A stretch of 64,000 nt of DNA from Cristatella mucedo (lineage: Eukaryota > Bryozoa > Phylactolaemata > Cristatellidae). Location of the stretch: assembly GCA_009760855.2 (NCBI GenBank), contig WPIO01000019.1, positions 3,609,501-3,673,500 on the forward strand, written 5' to 3'. Every line of letters starts with the position of its first letter. Position 1 is the stretch's first letter. The position numbers were made by a program, and so were the translations under genes. This document shows, piece by piece, positions 46,838-59,400 of this stretch. Under the pieces are notes generated by a model. The model was not told where the DNA came from, searched no databases, and saw nothing but the letters and a program-made list of their open reading frames with translations.

Positions 46838-49479
46838 ATGGAAGCGGCACAGGCACGTGTTCAAGAGGGTATAAATAAGCTATTAGGAGCCCTCGATAAA
46901 GAGCATTTACGTCGGATACAGGTGAGATTGGAGCCACTCACAGATCATGACATAAATTTGGACTGCGCCGGTGTTGCCTTGCCCTGGTCCGTTTGTTCAG
47001 CCTCATTCGCCAAGGCGAGCCTGAAATGTTGTGCGCCGACTATGTAAGAATGTAAGGTAGTGACTGATCGTGAGGGATAGTGCCGGTGCGTCGGCTCTTG
47101 ATGCGCTTCACTTGCGGTCGTTGTATATCAATGGCGTCGTTTGCGGCCTGCGACCGTCGTACTACCCGAGAACCCGCCCAATTTCAACGGCCTTGGAAAA
47201 CCGTTGTCCTGTGGCGGTTGCTTCTTTAAAGACCAATATGCGGCCGATTGTATGATGTAGGGAATAAAAAAAATGTACGCAGATCTCCCAGGTTGGGCTT
47301 TAGGTAAAGTCGTGCACTGTTTACATCTTTGTATCTTGGGTCTACAATTGCAAGAGCCTTGGAAAACTATGGTCCAGTGGTAGCTGCCTCTTGAAAGACC
47401 AATTCGTAGCCAATCATATGATATGGGGACTGAACAAATGACCCTAGATCTCTGGAATTCGTCTTTAAGTAAACGCGTGCACTGTTCGCGCACATCTTTG
47501 CATCTCCAGGCTTCCCCCCCCCCCCGGACTGCGTTCATTTGGAAAAAGCGACATGCTAATCTGTTCAATTCAAGCATCGTGCACAGCCTGCTATGTTTTG
47601 AGATATTCATCACGAGCTTGTAAATATCCGTGTATTTAAAAATTGACTTTGGGAAACAGCTGCTGGAGAAGAAAATGGTGCTCCTGCTCTCAAGGGCATG
47701 GGCATGTGTCACCCGTTCGCGTTTTAGGGTTTGTTTGTTAGGATTTGTTATTAAAGTTATAGGTCTTTGTTGAAGGGTGTACGGTCTAGGATTATGCTGA
47801 TATTGGGAGTTTCTCAGCCTATACACGAGACTTTGGAGTATTTCACGTATTACTGCTCGAGCCGACCCTAGTGCTAGCCCTTGTGTTTCCAGCCGTCGAA
47901 AGACGTTTGCCTTGATCTCAAACTCTTTCATTCTTCCTCGAAATCTTTGTCATATATATGAGTAAATATGTATATGTATATGTATACACACCAGCAGTTA
48001 TAGATCTCTGTCTCTCTCCCCCTCTCTTGCTCTCTCTCTCTCTCTCTCTGTCTCCCTCTGTCTCTGTCTGTCTGTCTCTCTCTCTCCCTGCTACTGTCTC
48101 TTCCTCCTGCTTTTACTCTTTTCTATGCTTTCACGTGCTTATCCTGTAGCATTTACAACATGCAGTCACCCCACGGCCACGTGCTTGCTCTAGGATTGCT
48201 TGCCTTGGGAAATGTTTTCATTAGCAGTTTGCCTTACAGGGCGACACATTCCGATGCAGTGCCAGATGTACCGAGGACCTGAATTACTCCATGGAAGATG
48301 TCCAGAGGTGCCTTGATCGGTGTTCGGCACCAGCAGTGCAAGCTCAAAATTTTGTTGCTCAAGAAATGGAGGGATACCAGGTACGTCTAAGATTGTTCGA
48401 AAACTGTATGTTGTCTGCTCATGGAGGTCATTTAGTATGCAGCAGACAGCATCACTCGGATCTTAGCAAGCCTGCAGGCACTGCACAACAGAAACATGGC
48501 AATTGTCCTGACACATCTCTATCTGGCCGATATATTTATGCCACAAAAGACTTGTAGCTTTCACATTTGCCCAATCTAAAATATAATTCTTGTTTGTAGT
48601 GCCCGTAGAGAACTTTATCTTTATTCAGACACTTCACTGTGCTACAGGGGTCGAGCCAACGACCTCTGTTAACAAATACATTCACATTCACCTTTGGATG
48701 GGGCAGCAAGCACTTTAACCACGGGCCCAAGCCATCGGGCTGGCTTAATTTAAAATACGTTGCACACTCCAGAAGCTACCCAGGCTTGGCCTAACGATAT
48801 ATCTGGGTCGGAATGTGCAGGCCAATGCATGACTTGTGTGGCACCGGGAAAATAGCTGACCAAGCCTTCCTGCCGTGTCAACATGATCTATGCAGTGGGC
48901 CCAGAATCCGTCAGTAGGTGTGACTAGCTACTAGCCTGCCGTGAGATGGGTGCTGTACTGGTCTCACGTGATCTCTTGTCAATCGTTCTGCATCCAGCCA
49001 GCAGCAGCAGGTTGCCACGATGTGGGCAGTTTTGTCTCACCTGGCGTCTCGTGGTGCTAGGGGTCGGCGAGTGCGTGTAAATCGCTGGTAAATCGTCAAA
49101 AGAATGCTGCATTGGAAGCCTCTCGTATACGACTCTTTGTTACCAATCGCTGCTGCTGCCGTCGCCGATGTGGTGCCGATGTGGTGCAATCAGCCTAGCC
49201 TGGGTATCTGTCGATCCTCCTTCCTTCTGCCGGTCTCGCATTTGAACCTCGACCTGCCGTTATATCCTGCCGCTGCAGAGCCGGCTGCAGCGCTGCGCCA
49301 TGGACTGCCAGGACAGGGCGCGAGACAGGGTGACTGCCACCAGCTCACCAGCAGAGGTCGAAGCGGCCAAGAAGGGCATGGAGGGCTGCATGGTCAAATG
49401 CGCCGACACTCACGTCGAACTCATTCCGGCCATGCTGAAGCGCATGCGGGAAGTGCTGGCCGCCACCAAGCTGTCGTAG
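46838..49479 (+). CDS. FAM136A: FAM136A homologue (DUF842), 3 exons, 141 aa
   Basis: Small mitochondrial intermembrane-space protein family. Exons: 46838-46921 (28 codons), 48240-48380 (47 codons), 49279-49479 (66 codons plus stop), all phase 0 with good splice sites (CAG/GTGAGA, TTACAG, CAG/GTACGT, CTGCAG). The protein has two pairs of CX3C: CSARC and CLDRC, 13 residues apart, then CAMDC and CMVKC, 26 apart. This twin-CX3C layout is characteristic of intermembrane-space proteins oxidised on import. The N-terminus (RVQEGINKLLGALDKEHLRRIQ) and C-terminus (HVELIPAMLKRMREVL) also match the family; the human protein has 138 aa. I start at MEAAQARVQEG; an upstream in-frame Met (46793) would add 15 residues unlike the family. 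Molecular role is poorly known; in human it has been linked to familial Meniere disease. Confidence 0.94.
47180..47513. repeat. 166-bp imperfect tandem duplication in FAM136A intron 1
   Basis: CCTTGGAAAAC starts at 47191 and 47357. Both units continue through a CTTTAAAGACCAAT-like word, AGATCTC and CGTGCACTGTT, and end at CATCTTTG.ATCT. Divergence suggests an old event. Confidence 0.8.
48007..48098. repeat. (TC)n-rich microsatellite in FAM136A intron 1
   Basis: Pyrimidine-rich CTCTCTGTCTCC-type sequence about 140 bp upstream of exon 2. Confidence 0.8.
48590..48745 (-). mobile_element. SINE family 1 in FAM136A intron 2
   Basis: Tail AGAGAACTTTATCTTTATTC, B-box GGGTCGAGCC and A-box side TTAACCACGGGCCCAAGCCA on plus. 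The spacer between the boxes is longer (insert around ACATTCACATTCACCTTTGG) than in other copies; the 59.1-kb copy also carries this insert. Confidence 0.65.
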
Positions 49480-49828
49480 ACCTGCTTTGCTGCCGATGAG
49501 CAGTTGGTAGCAGCAGCAGCAGACCCGCTGCTGCTGCTGCTGCTGCTTCCCACTACTCAGCCTCGTCGTTACTTATTAGGGCTGCTGCTGCCGTGGGCTA
49601 ATGCTTATACACTCTATCTATCGTGTGGTGTTAATCAGCTTTTCCTTTTATTTTGCCCACTGCAGCAGGCACTGTCTGGCTGTCGACTTGCTGTGATCAG
49701 TCCAGGTGTACGTATGTGGACCGGTTTAATGTCCGTAAGCAATGCATTGCTTGTACTCGGATTGTGGGAAGTGGGTTTACCTGTGCTTCTCGAGCAGAGC
49801 GTAACCATGTGCACGTAGCAGCAACACA

Positions 49829-49834
49829 AATAAA
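49829..49834 (+). terminator. FAM136A: Poly(A) signal of FAM136A
   Basis: AATAAA 350 nt after the FAM136A stop codon. This would give a GC/CTG-rich 3' UTR containing a short (CTG)n run at 49530-49551. Confidence 0.5.
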
Positions 49835-50869
49835 GACGTTGCATAAGTTTCCAGCACACATTTCTGACCAATATCTTCATTGCTTTCTGATGCCCAGAGC
49901 TCAATGTTACTGCTCTGCCACACTTACGTGAAGTTTTGGCTTCGCCCGGGTAAGCCGCAACTTTTTTAAATGCGTAGGAGTATGTGTATGAGTGTATCTG
50001 TGTCCGCGTGTGTGGGCAGTCAGCTGTTTTCTTGCCTAGGGCTGACTTGCCAGCCATTAGCTTTGTCCCATGCACTTGTTTGCGATAACTACCTGTGCTC
50101 CACTGCTCTTTATTTTAACTGCGTTCGGTGAAGGAATGATGTTTCAGTTAGCTCCTGAATCCGCAACGTTCAGCTTGCAGTCTGTGAGCTGGATGCTTGT
50201 TATCTATCGGGTGTGGGGCACTTGCTTCCTTCAAGCTGGAGCAGGGCGTGAGCAAGAATGGGACGGGCAGTCCTATTTTAAGTGCAACATAGTCCAAGGC
50301 AACAGAGACGTTTACAGCAAAAGCGATTATACCGGCGCTGCTTGGAGCAGATAGGAAAGCCGAGATTGGACTATATGCAGTTGGTTAAGTCGTCCTTAGC
50401 AGCTACTGCCCCCAATGGTGTATTTCAATGTACTTGCAAGCCGTGCCTTCTTTTCTTAGGAGGCAGACAAGGTTGACTATAACCGGATTCTTGAAAAACA
50501 GATAATCAACACATTCAGTATAACCTTTTCTTTAATTAGCTCTGCCATCCGATCAATCACTCATCACTTCAACGATTGTGCCCCCCTAAAGGTAAGCTCT
50601 TGATGCCTCCAGTCCAAGTCTACCAAGTCAAGTGGAGCAAACTAAAGCACTTAAGCATTCCAAGTCCTGAGATGAGGTCGACCATCTTGGACATCCACGA
50701 TCGGCTGCGATGTGGCCATCCTTGAGGACGATATTAGACACAGGTTCAAGGATGTCAGCATCGCATTGGTGGCCCGAAAAATCCGTTCACCACGGGATCA
50801 CGGCAAAAACTTTTTGACATCAGCGAAAAATACGACTATGGTAGTGGTAATGTGAAATAACCTCTCAAA

Positions 50870-50872
<3 letters not shown>

Positions 50873-50948
<76 letters not shown>
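50873..50948. repeat. (AT)38 microsatellite
   Basis: Uninterrupted AT for 76 nt in the FAM136A-PEF1 interval. Confidence 0.95.
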
Positions 50949-50950
<2 letters not shown>

Positions 50951-51486
50951 CCAGGCCGATTTCGATGTCTAGGCTTTCCGGTTTTGAGCGTCATGTTTAC
51001 CTACAGCTGTTAGTTTGGTTCTGTTGTCATTCAATTTAAGGTTTGCTGCGATCGAAGTGCAAATGTCAGCAGTAAGAGCTGCAAAGTAGCTGAGAGCTTG
51101 AGCAAAGAGAGCTTGGGTTGCTGGAAGGTAAGGACGGATAAACCGTGCAGGTGCTACAATGTGTTGACTGCATTAGCGTGAAAGCCTAAACTGTGCTTGA
51201 CGAATAATTAGGTGAACTAACTAGGATGAGAGGAAAATGAAATACAACATTTCTGCCATGCCCTCTTACTTTAAAGGCTAGCATGGCGACTGGCTAAAGG
51301 CTATGCAAATCTTTTTGGATTGGTTCGAATCGAGCAAATACGATTTTTTGTGAGTGCCTCTCCCCACAGAAGAGACGCCGCATCTGTCTTCTCTCTGCTT
51401 GCGCCCTCCACAGAAGAGATCCCGCGTCTTCTCGGGGTCCGGACATTCCCACCCCCTGGGGCTGGACATTCCCTCCCGGGTATATG

Positions 51487-51560
51487 GTTTAGGGTTTTGA
51501 TTTTATGGTTTAGTGTTAGGGTTTTTAGGTTTTAGTTTTAGGGTTTTTAGGTTTTAGGAC
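51487..51560 (+). repeat. Degenerate TTTAGGG-like repeat block
   Basis: Words GGTTTAGGGTTTTG, GTGTTAGGGTTTTTAGG and AGTTTTAGGGTTTTTAGG, spaced 7-15 nt apart. Resembles TTTAGGG or TTAGGG arrays but is short and irregular. Confidence 0.6.
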
Positions 51561-51925
51561 GGGCTTTGCCTCAGCCGCCTAAATTCACCCTTGCTCGTAT
51601 TCCGCACTTTAATTAGTGCGTATTAGGGCGTAACTAGATCTTATGAGCTCGAGGTATACTCAGTAGACCTCTGAGGCATAGCGCTCATTTGCAGGAATGC
51701 GCGACACGCCCGCTTTGATGGGTGCGAACGAGTGCCTGGCGATGTCGAGCGGGACCGAACTCCCGCCGGACCGAACTGTATTGATCGCCGCAGCCGCTGC
51801 AACCGCCGCCGCTCGCTCCATTAGAAACCATCCTTTCAATCCATCCACTCTTCTAATTATACTGAGTTGATTTTATTTTAATAGTGCTTGAACTTCATTT
51901 GATCATGTATACATACATATACATA

Positions 51926-51982
51926 CACACACACACACACACACACATATAAATATAAATAAATAAATAAATATATATATAC

Positions 51983-52018
<36 letters not shown>
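51926..52018. repeat. (AC)n/(AT)n compound microsatellite
   Basis: CACACA run (51926-51946), AAATAAATA, then TA-rich sequence to about 52018. Confidence 0.85.
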
Positions 52019-52020
<2 letters not shown>

Positions 52021-53133
52021 CTGTATTCTTATTTATACATTCATCAACAGAGGGCCTCTTCTCTTTCTGCTTGCGCCTCCCACAGAAAAGAGCCCGCGTC
52101 TCACAGGGCGAGAACCTCACTCTTGGACCACTCGCATTCCCAGCGCTCACCCCTGTCCCTCACGGTCGGCCTTAGATTCTAACGGTTGCAAGGGTAGACG
52201 GTAAACTTTATATTAAGCTAATATCGCTAGGGAATCCTCGACACATTGCGCTCGGGGTAGGTTACTACAAAATAATGATAATTACCCAATGCTTGCACAT
52301 GATTATTACGTAATATTTATAAGCTAGATTAGCGAGTTCTTCAGAATTACACAATGCCTGAGCTTGATTATAACATAATAGCGCGTCCTAATTCGTCGAC
52401 CGTCCGGAAAAAATTTTTTACGCGTTAATTGATCAGAAAATTAAGAAAGACACATGCCTTCGAAGTATAATTCAAGAAAAAGAAATTTAATCAAATTATG
52501 TGCCATTTTAGCTTCGTAATTTTCTTTTGGCTCGACAGCAGCAATGCTGCTTCTTCCGCCGTCGCTGCGGTCCGTTGCTACTGGCGTGACTGTGACATTG
52601 CTGCAGAATTGAACAAGTTGTTTGGCCTTTTCTGCTTCAGTCAGTCGGGCATCTTTAGAGTGGCGTTCGGGAGTGTTGAGAATGGCCCGACGACATCTTC
52701 CGTCCTGAAAAGAGGAAGGAATCTGGAAAACTTAGCGCGTTTATCAAAGATACACTGTATCTTAGAGCAGATACAATAGTCGGATGATGATTACAAGATT
52801 TGTATAAAATGTATTGTGATTAAAACCATTTTGTGCTGACTTTTCTTTTTCAAAATTTTCCATCATACTTGAAGGGCTGAAACCTACCAATACAATATGG
52901 TAGTAGCAACGTGTACGCAGCTATGTATGCAGATCCGCCCGACGCAAGAAGAAACTTGTTGAGCTAGCCCTAAACTCTGGCTGCTGACGCAGCTAGAGTG
53001 GTGCAGGAAGGCACCCCAGCCATATAGCGAAGTCGGCAGCGACAATTCGGACTTACTATCTATCTGCAAATAAATGAATATGTATATATATCGGTATATA
53101 TAGATAAATACACCGGTATATATCAATATCTCT

Positions 53134-53243
<110 letters not shown>

Positions 53244-56200
53244 AGGCGAAATCTTTCACAGTAAAGACGGTAAGCAATTAATCAAGAGCATATATTTTAG
53301 CCTGTGCTGAAGAAGCGCTCCAAGTTTCAAGCAGCTGTCGGACGGATCCACCGAGTAGCTGCTGACTGACCCCTTATACATAACCTCTTCAGGCAGGGTG
53401 AACATTGCTTGAAACCGTGAGTAGCAGCTATCCTAATGCGGTAGTCTCTCGTCTACCTTCTCCATCTTTCTACACTAATAGGTGTCCCGATAATTCCTGC
53501 ACTGCCCTACGATTATGAACTTGGAGCTTGGCCAATGACTTTGAACTGAAGATCGCCATCTGCTTAGGCGATTGTAGTTGCTGTGCTCGATGGTACACAA
53601 ACGAAGCTCATCACTTAAGTTTCCGGTAGATTTAATAGTACATCTGTCTCCCAAGCGCTGATAAAAGCAACCAATGGGTTTGACATTCATTTCAATAAAC
53701 TACTCGCGTTTGCGACCAACAGAGCGAGCTGTACAAAACAATTTTAAACGATATTTTGAAAGGATGAATAACCTCGCTAAATACGTATCATTTTTTTCCT
53801 AGCCGGCTTGTTGAATCTTGTACAAGAGATCTTCCTTTCTTCGGTACGGAATTTTAACCAACTCATGCTTGTATTAGAGCATTTTTTAACATGCCCCCAA
53901 ACGGGCAGGCAATTCTTAGACATGGTGAACGGTATAGGCACAGCTACCCCAAGTCTACTGGTCGCCCCTGTTCTAACAAGTTGGCTACCTATCTTGGGTC
54001 CTGGCTGTAGAATATGTGGCAAGCAGCGAATAAATCGAGGTATTCAAGATTTTAACCTGGAGCGTAAGTATCTGAAGTTATTATAATACTGTTCGGAGTG
54101 AGATATCAGATCTTGAGGAGAGTGCCCATGTATATCTTTTTCGTGATACGGCAAATCGGGAGAAAACTTGCAAAGCTACTTTTAGCCCCACTCGGCATTT
54201 ATTGCCGAGCATTCAAAGGCCGTATTTTAGGCCAAGCACATTCTTGACCGAAAGCAGTTATTTCGGGGGGGGGGGGAATAAAATCACCATGCTGACTTGA
54301 AAGACCGCCTACCTGCACTTCAACAATGAGGAGAGCTCTAGCGAAGCAGCAAGGCTCGCTAAGGCTTGCCTTGGTGAGCTTTGCCTCTCAGATCTGAGCA
54401 GCAAAGACTTCACCTCCACGGCAACTCTTTCCTGTGGGGAGAAGCAGATGCTGGAGAGCTCGCTAAGGAGGCCAGCTGCCGGCGTTCTTCACCCTAGCGT
54501 AGGGAACCCACAGGAATGGCCCAGCATGCGGGCTCGCTTCCTGTCAATCCAGAGCGTCGAGCATGGCTCCTCCCGGAACCGGTACTGCAATCACCACTAG
54601 CACTCCTCCACTAGGTCGGCAGGGTGGTTAGAGTGTACGCACACCCGCTAGCCCCTACAGTTGACACCGCCAGGCAGCAATCGCGTGTCAATTTTTTTGA
54701 AATCGTGAAATTTCTCACTCTCTTTCTCTTTCCGTTTTGGTCTCTCCATGTTAGAATCGTTGCATCCTTATATGTATTATACTGTATCTTACGTCATACT
54801 TCCTTAATGCATTTTAATGGATTAGGTAGGTTTTAAGTCAAGTAGTTGTCAAAAATCTGTTATAAGATACGCCTGACCTCAAGTCCGTGCAAGGTGCTGA
54901 ATACCTTAAGCATTTGTCATCCTTAATCACAAGAATCAGGGTCAACAGTTGACGCTTTCTCAACCCGTAAAACCGCAAATACCTGAGCCATGTATATCAA
55001 GTATAATTCTTAGTTTAATTTTTATTTATTCCTTTATTTTAATCTTCTATTTTTATTTACAAATTTAATTATTTGCTTGGAACAATGTGCTTTTTTGTTT
55101 CTGTGATGGCATGCTTGGTAGATGTTATTTTTGTATTGAATTAAACTCTTATTGGACATAATACTAGAGACTGCAGATTTATCTGATTTTACCATCAGTA
55201 ACTAAATTTCACTGGGCAAAACCCAACATCGATTTTGCACATTATTGAATTTTTGTGCAGATTTTGATTCCCCCAGATTCTATTAGGCCCTATTCATTTG
55301 ATGGTGGACTATTTTCAATCAGTCCAGAAACAGAACTCCGGTCATTCACGCTTTACCATTAAAGTGGTATGAAAGCCCGTGCTGTTCTGCTGATTTACCT
55401 AAGAAAGCCCTCGGTTTCGCGGCGTGCTTTGACTGGGTGGCGCTTAGTAAGCTTTTCAAGCCGATTGGATGAGAACGGCCTATCACCGTCACTTAGCCCA
55501 AGCTGTTTGGTGAATTTCCTTGCATTCACGCCGGGTCAGCTCGCTCGTCCAAAAGACACGCTGACCTAGGCAGCACCCAGTTCGCGAGCCCAGCATCTAA
55601 GACAGTTTCATTAACATTTCGGTTTGTTTCTGCTGTGGACCAGCTGGCTTTTGAAACCCGATTTTTTTGGCTATTTCGCAAAGATTCTGCTGGTGGAAGC
55701 TGATTTGACAGTACTGGCAACCCGAAGGAGTCTTTCACCCGTTGCCCAAGCCTCTCTTGAGTAATGAATGAATTTACATCTCAATATTTGCATTGTCGCA
55801 GCTCATTTGTGAGTTGCATTCTGTGTGGCGGTAGCTATTAAAAATGAAATAAACGCGAACCCTCTTTGTCAAAGGCTACGAGACTATACTGTCCTTAATG
55901 TCTATGAGTCACTATAAGCATGCTCTCTATCTGTGCAGCAATCTTCCGACGGATTGCTTCTAATTTATTTGGCTGGCAGCACTGATTGAGCTAAGCACTT
56001 ATTGGAGACTAAGATCCTCAGGTTAATGCCATTTTTAAATATTTGACGATTGGTGAACAAATGCAGATCGTCTCAAAAATTGTGGTGCTATCGTTTCTCT
56101 TTCTGTCAGGAGCACTGCCTGGGAAGCTTCTGTGGTCAGTAATCTGTATTATACGAATTGCAGCAATATCCATTTCATTGTTACTGCAACAAGACTGTTA

Positions 56201-56354
56201 CATATAGGCAACTCATTCGATAACGACAAATATGCAAGCGACGTTAACCCTAGAGGATGAACAGCTGTATGAAAGTTGTTCCATACTGTATAGGATCGCA
56301 CAGGTAAAGATATTATTAAATTTCTCCTTACAGCAACATTGATTAGATTAAATG

Positions 56355-56360
56355 TTTAAT
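56355..56360 (-). terminator. PEF1: Possible poly(A) signal of PEF1 (ATTAAA)
   Basis: ATTAAA, the commonest variant signal, on the minus strand about 67 nt after the stop codon. No AATAAA was seen closer. Weak evidence. Confidence 0.35.
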
Positions 56361-56426
56361 TAAGGTAAGGGAGCAGCCCAGTGAAACACATGGTAGCTGA
56401 CAGGAAAGCTTACCAGGTGTTTACAG

Positions 56427-59400
56427 TTATGGCTTATTAACAATAGCCTGACACATAAAGTCATCATAAGAAAGCTGTATGAAACCAGTACCAGTAGCGT
56501 CTCGAGCTCGAAAACCGTCAGTGATCTGCCGAAGCAGGGCACACACTTGAATGAAGCTGTCCAGGCTAACAGCTCGCCTTGTCTGAATGTCGAAACGCAT
56601 GCAGATCATCTGCGTGAACTGCTGCGAAACCCTGTAGCCCAGCTGTCCCAGAGCTGAAACGGAAGAAGGAGTCATACGAATCTAAACGAAAAACCGGGTC
56701 ACACGATGGCGAGGCTAAGGGTACATCACCAACAGTTATGCTCGGCAAACGAGGTGAAATAGAATCACAAGAGGCTTGATTTTTCGGAGGTCCACGTGGA
56801 CAAAGACACATGCACCAGTGCCATGTTCTTGGCGATGTTGGACAGGAAGCAGACAGGTACCAGTGACTACAACTTTATCATCGGTACCAGAGGGCCTGGG
56901 TTCAACTGCCAAAGCAGCAAAGACCTAATCTGCTTCTCCTTATCGGGCGATAAAAGCCCCCTCCTTTAAAAGCTCTAGAGAAGGGCTTGTATAGAATTGC
57001 TCACATGACAGTGCTAATTGTGCCAGCCAGCTAACCTGGTCACAGTATTCTTGTGCACCGGTGCATGGTTTCATTTTACCCCAAAAGCCAAGAAGGCAAT
57101 GTAAAACATCCGGTTACGGTAAGTGTCAATTAACTGCTGGAAAATCGTACTGCCACTAGAACTCAAATCCGAGCTGCTCGGGTAATGACTCATGACATTA
57201 ACTACTAAGCCATCAGCATATCCTCGGATAGTGCTATTTAAATGCCATTGTCGGCTCATCTAGGCTGCATGTGACATGCACCTTCCAATAAGTCTCATAT
57301 GAAAGACTTGCAAAGTGGAAGCCGAAATAAAGCTGCATGAGCACACACTGAAATAAGTTTGTGGCTGAAAGGCACAACTTTTCTAATCCAAGCATTTTCT
57401 GGTGTCAGAAAGACTAACCGATGAGAGGCCACACAAAAATAACATATTGGATGGAGAGTGGGAGTACTGGTGCATACTTCAAGCAGCTTTAAACAAGTTT
57501 ACTTGTAATCTCAGCAGAGTCCTCCCACAGTCGGCACTGCCTTTACTATGATTAGGGGGCAGCCGCGAGGTACTAATAGTACTCAGCCCACGAATGCTGT
57601 CGTGCATTGACAATACTGGGCCTGAGACACCCTCTGGTTTACAGCTGACATAAAAAATAAACAAGGAAAGCTAAACTTAGACTGGAGAAGGTCGGCAAAA
57701 AAGTTGGGACCCACTGTCCACCACTAGGGGTTTGAGGATTATCGTCGATGGTCAGCCCACATTTTACACAGCAGTAGTGGAATCACTAAACAATAACCTA
57801 ATGTGTTGATGTTCAATATCATCCATCTTTTCAACCGCTGACAAAGAGGCATAATGGCCAGTGATCTCAATGGAGACTTAGCAGAGATGGGGATGTGATA
57901 GATAGAGTGGACTAGGGACTTCATTCCAGCACGGTCGTCCCAGCCGGACTGAAACCCCACATCGCTCTGCTCCTCTTATATAAATCCTACACATTTTCCA
58001 CTCATCGCTAATTTTTTCCTCAAAGGCTAAACATGTCACTGATCCTCTAGACCTTACCCCAACAGTTCTCCTTATGAGGTGCATAGACCCGTTGCTGCCC
58101 ATTACAGCAAATATTGTAAATATGTCCCTCGTTAACGGTAAAATCCCTTCCTCAGAAAATAGCTGTTGTCAGGCCAGTCATTAAAAAACCCACCATAGAT
58201 CACGAAAACGTAAGCAGCTTACGTCAAATCCCCCTTCTTCTATTCTTATCCAAGATACTTGAGCGAGTGGTGGCCAAGCTGCTGAACGATCACCCCAGTT
58301 CATCAGACAACCATAATAACAATAATTATAATTGGCTAGTGGTTACATGCATGCACAATGTCAACAAGCATAACACGGTTAGAGGTAATATACACACTGT
58401 CAACATGTAAATATGGATATCGGTAACACGTACAGTGTCAGCAGGCACAGGCACACAAAGGACAATTCACAAGGACCTAACAAATGATTGCATTTTTAGC
58501 TTCTTTTTTCATGTCAAGTCAGGGGCTGTGCCGTCAGTCGCAAGTGAGTTCCATGCTTTGGGAGCATACGAATTACGGCACACTCTTCAAAAGATTTGAG
58601 ATTGGTTTGAGGCACAGCTAAGCGATTTCAGTAAGAAAATCAGGTGATACGATCGATGCCTTGGTGAGCCGCACTGGCCGCACTAGGTAAGGCGGCTGTT
58701 GCTTTTCACGACCTTGGTCCCGAGGTCGTGAAAAACGAGGCTGCTAAATCAGCTAGTATTTAATTTTAAATTTAAATTTAGCCTGATTGGGAAGAAGTTC
58801 TGATAGGTAGGCTGGAGCTAGAGAATGAATGGACCTAAAAGTGAGTGACAGAACATTGAAGTCGACGAGTTTCTTGATTGGGAGTCAGTGCAGGTCGGCA
58901 AGAAGTGGTGCACTGTGGCAACTGCGACGCTCGTGACAGACAAGCCTAGCTGCAAGGTTTTGCATAAACTGAAAGTGCTTGATTGCACAGGCCGGTAGAC
59001 CAGCAAGCAGTGAGTTACAGAAGTCGATCAGGATGTCATAAATGCATTGACCAATGTGGATGAAGTATTCCAGTCTAAGCAGGCATTACGTAGCTGAAAG
59101 TAAAAAAAATACATAAAACACTCGTATTGCCCTCTAAGAGAGCTTAATCTCTGTTCAAGCACTTCACATATGCCACAGGGTTCGAGCCCACAAACTCGCT
59201 CATAAAATACATCCACCTTGACCTTGGTCGGGGCGAGCACCTTAACCACCGGGCCAAACCAGCAAGGCAAAGAAGGCAGACTTGACTGTGGAGTTGAAGG
59301 AGTGGTTTGATGAAAGGTCACTTAGAAACAGGATACCCAGATTTCGTGAAGACGCTACAGGATATGCTGCTCATAGGTCCAAGTTTGAATGTTAAGCTTT

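Larger units (their letters stand above)
51358..52150. repeat. Dispersed direct repeats (CCACAGAAGAG..CCCGCGTCT)
   Basis: A GC-rich word with CTTCTC..TGCTTGCGCC, then CACAGAAGAGA.CCCGCGTCT occurs at 51390-51435 and 52055-52105, with a shorter copy at 51360-51380. It brackets the TTTAGGG-like block and a (AC)n/(AT)n region. Confidence 0.6.

Noticed and set aside
47128-47931. 267-codon minus-strand frame in FAM136A intron 1
   Set aside because: It runs across a 166-bp tandem duplication and shows no recognisable domain. The repeated peptide is explained by the DNA duplication.
52498-52779. 93-codon plus-strand frame and an Ala-rich minus-strand frame at 51660-51848
   Set aside because: Some coding-like composition, but no family match and no consistent exon borders. 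Left uncalled.
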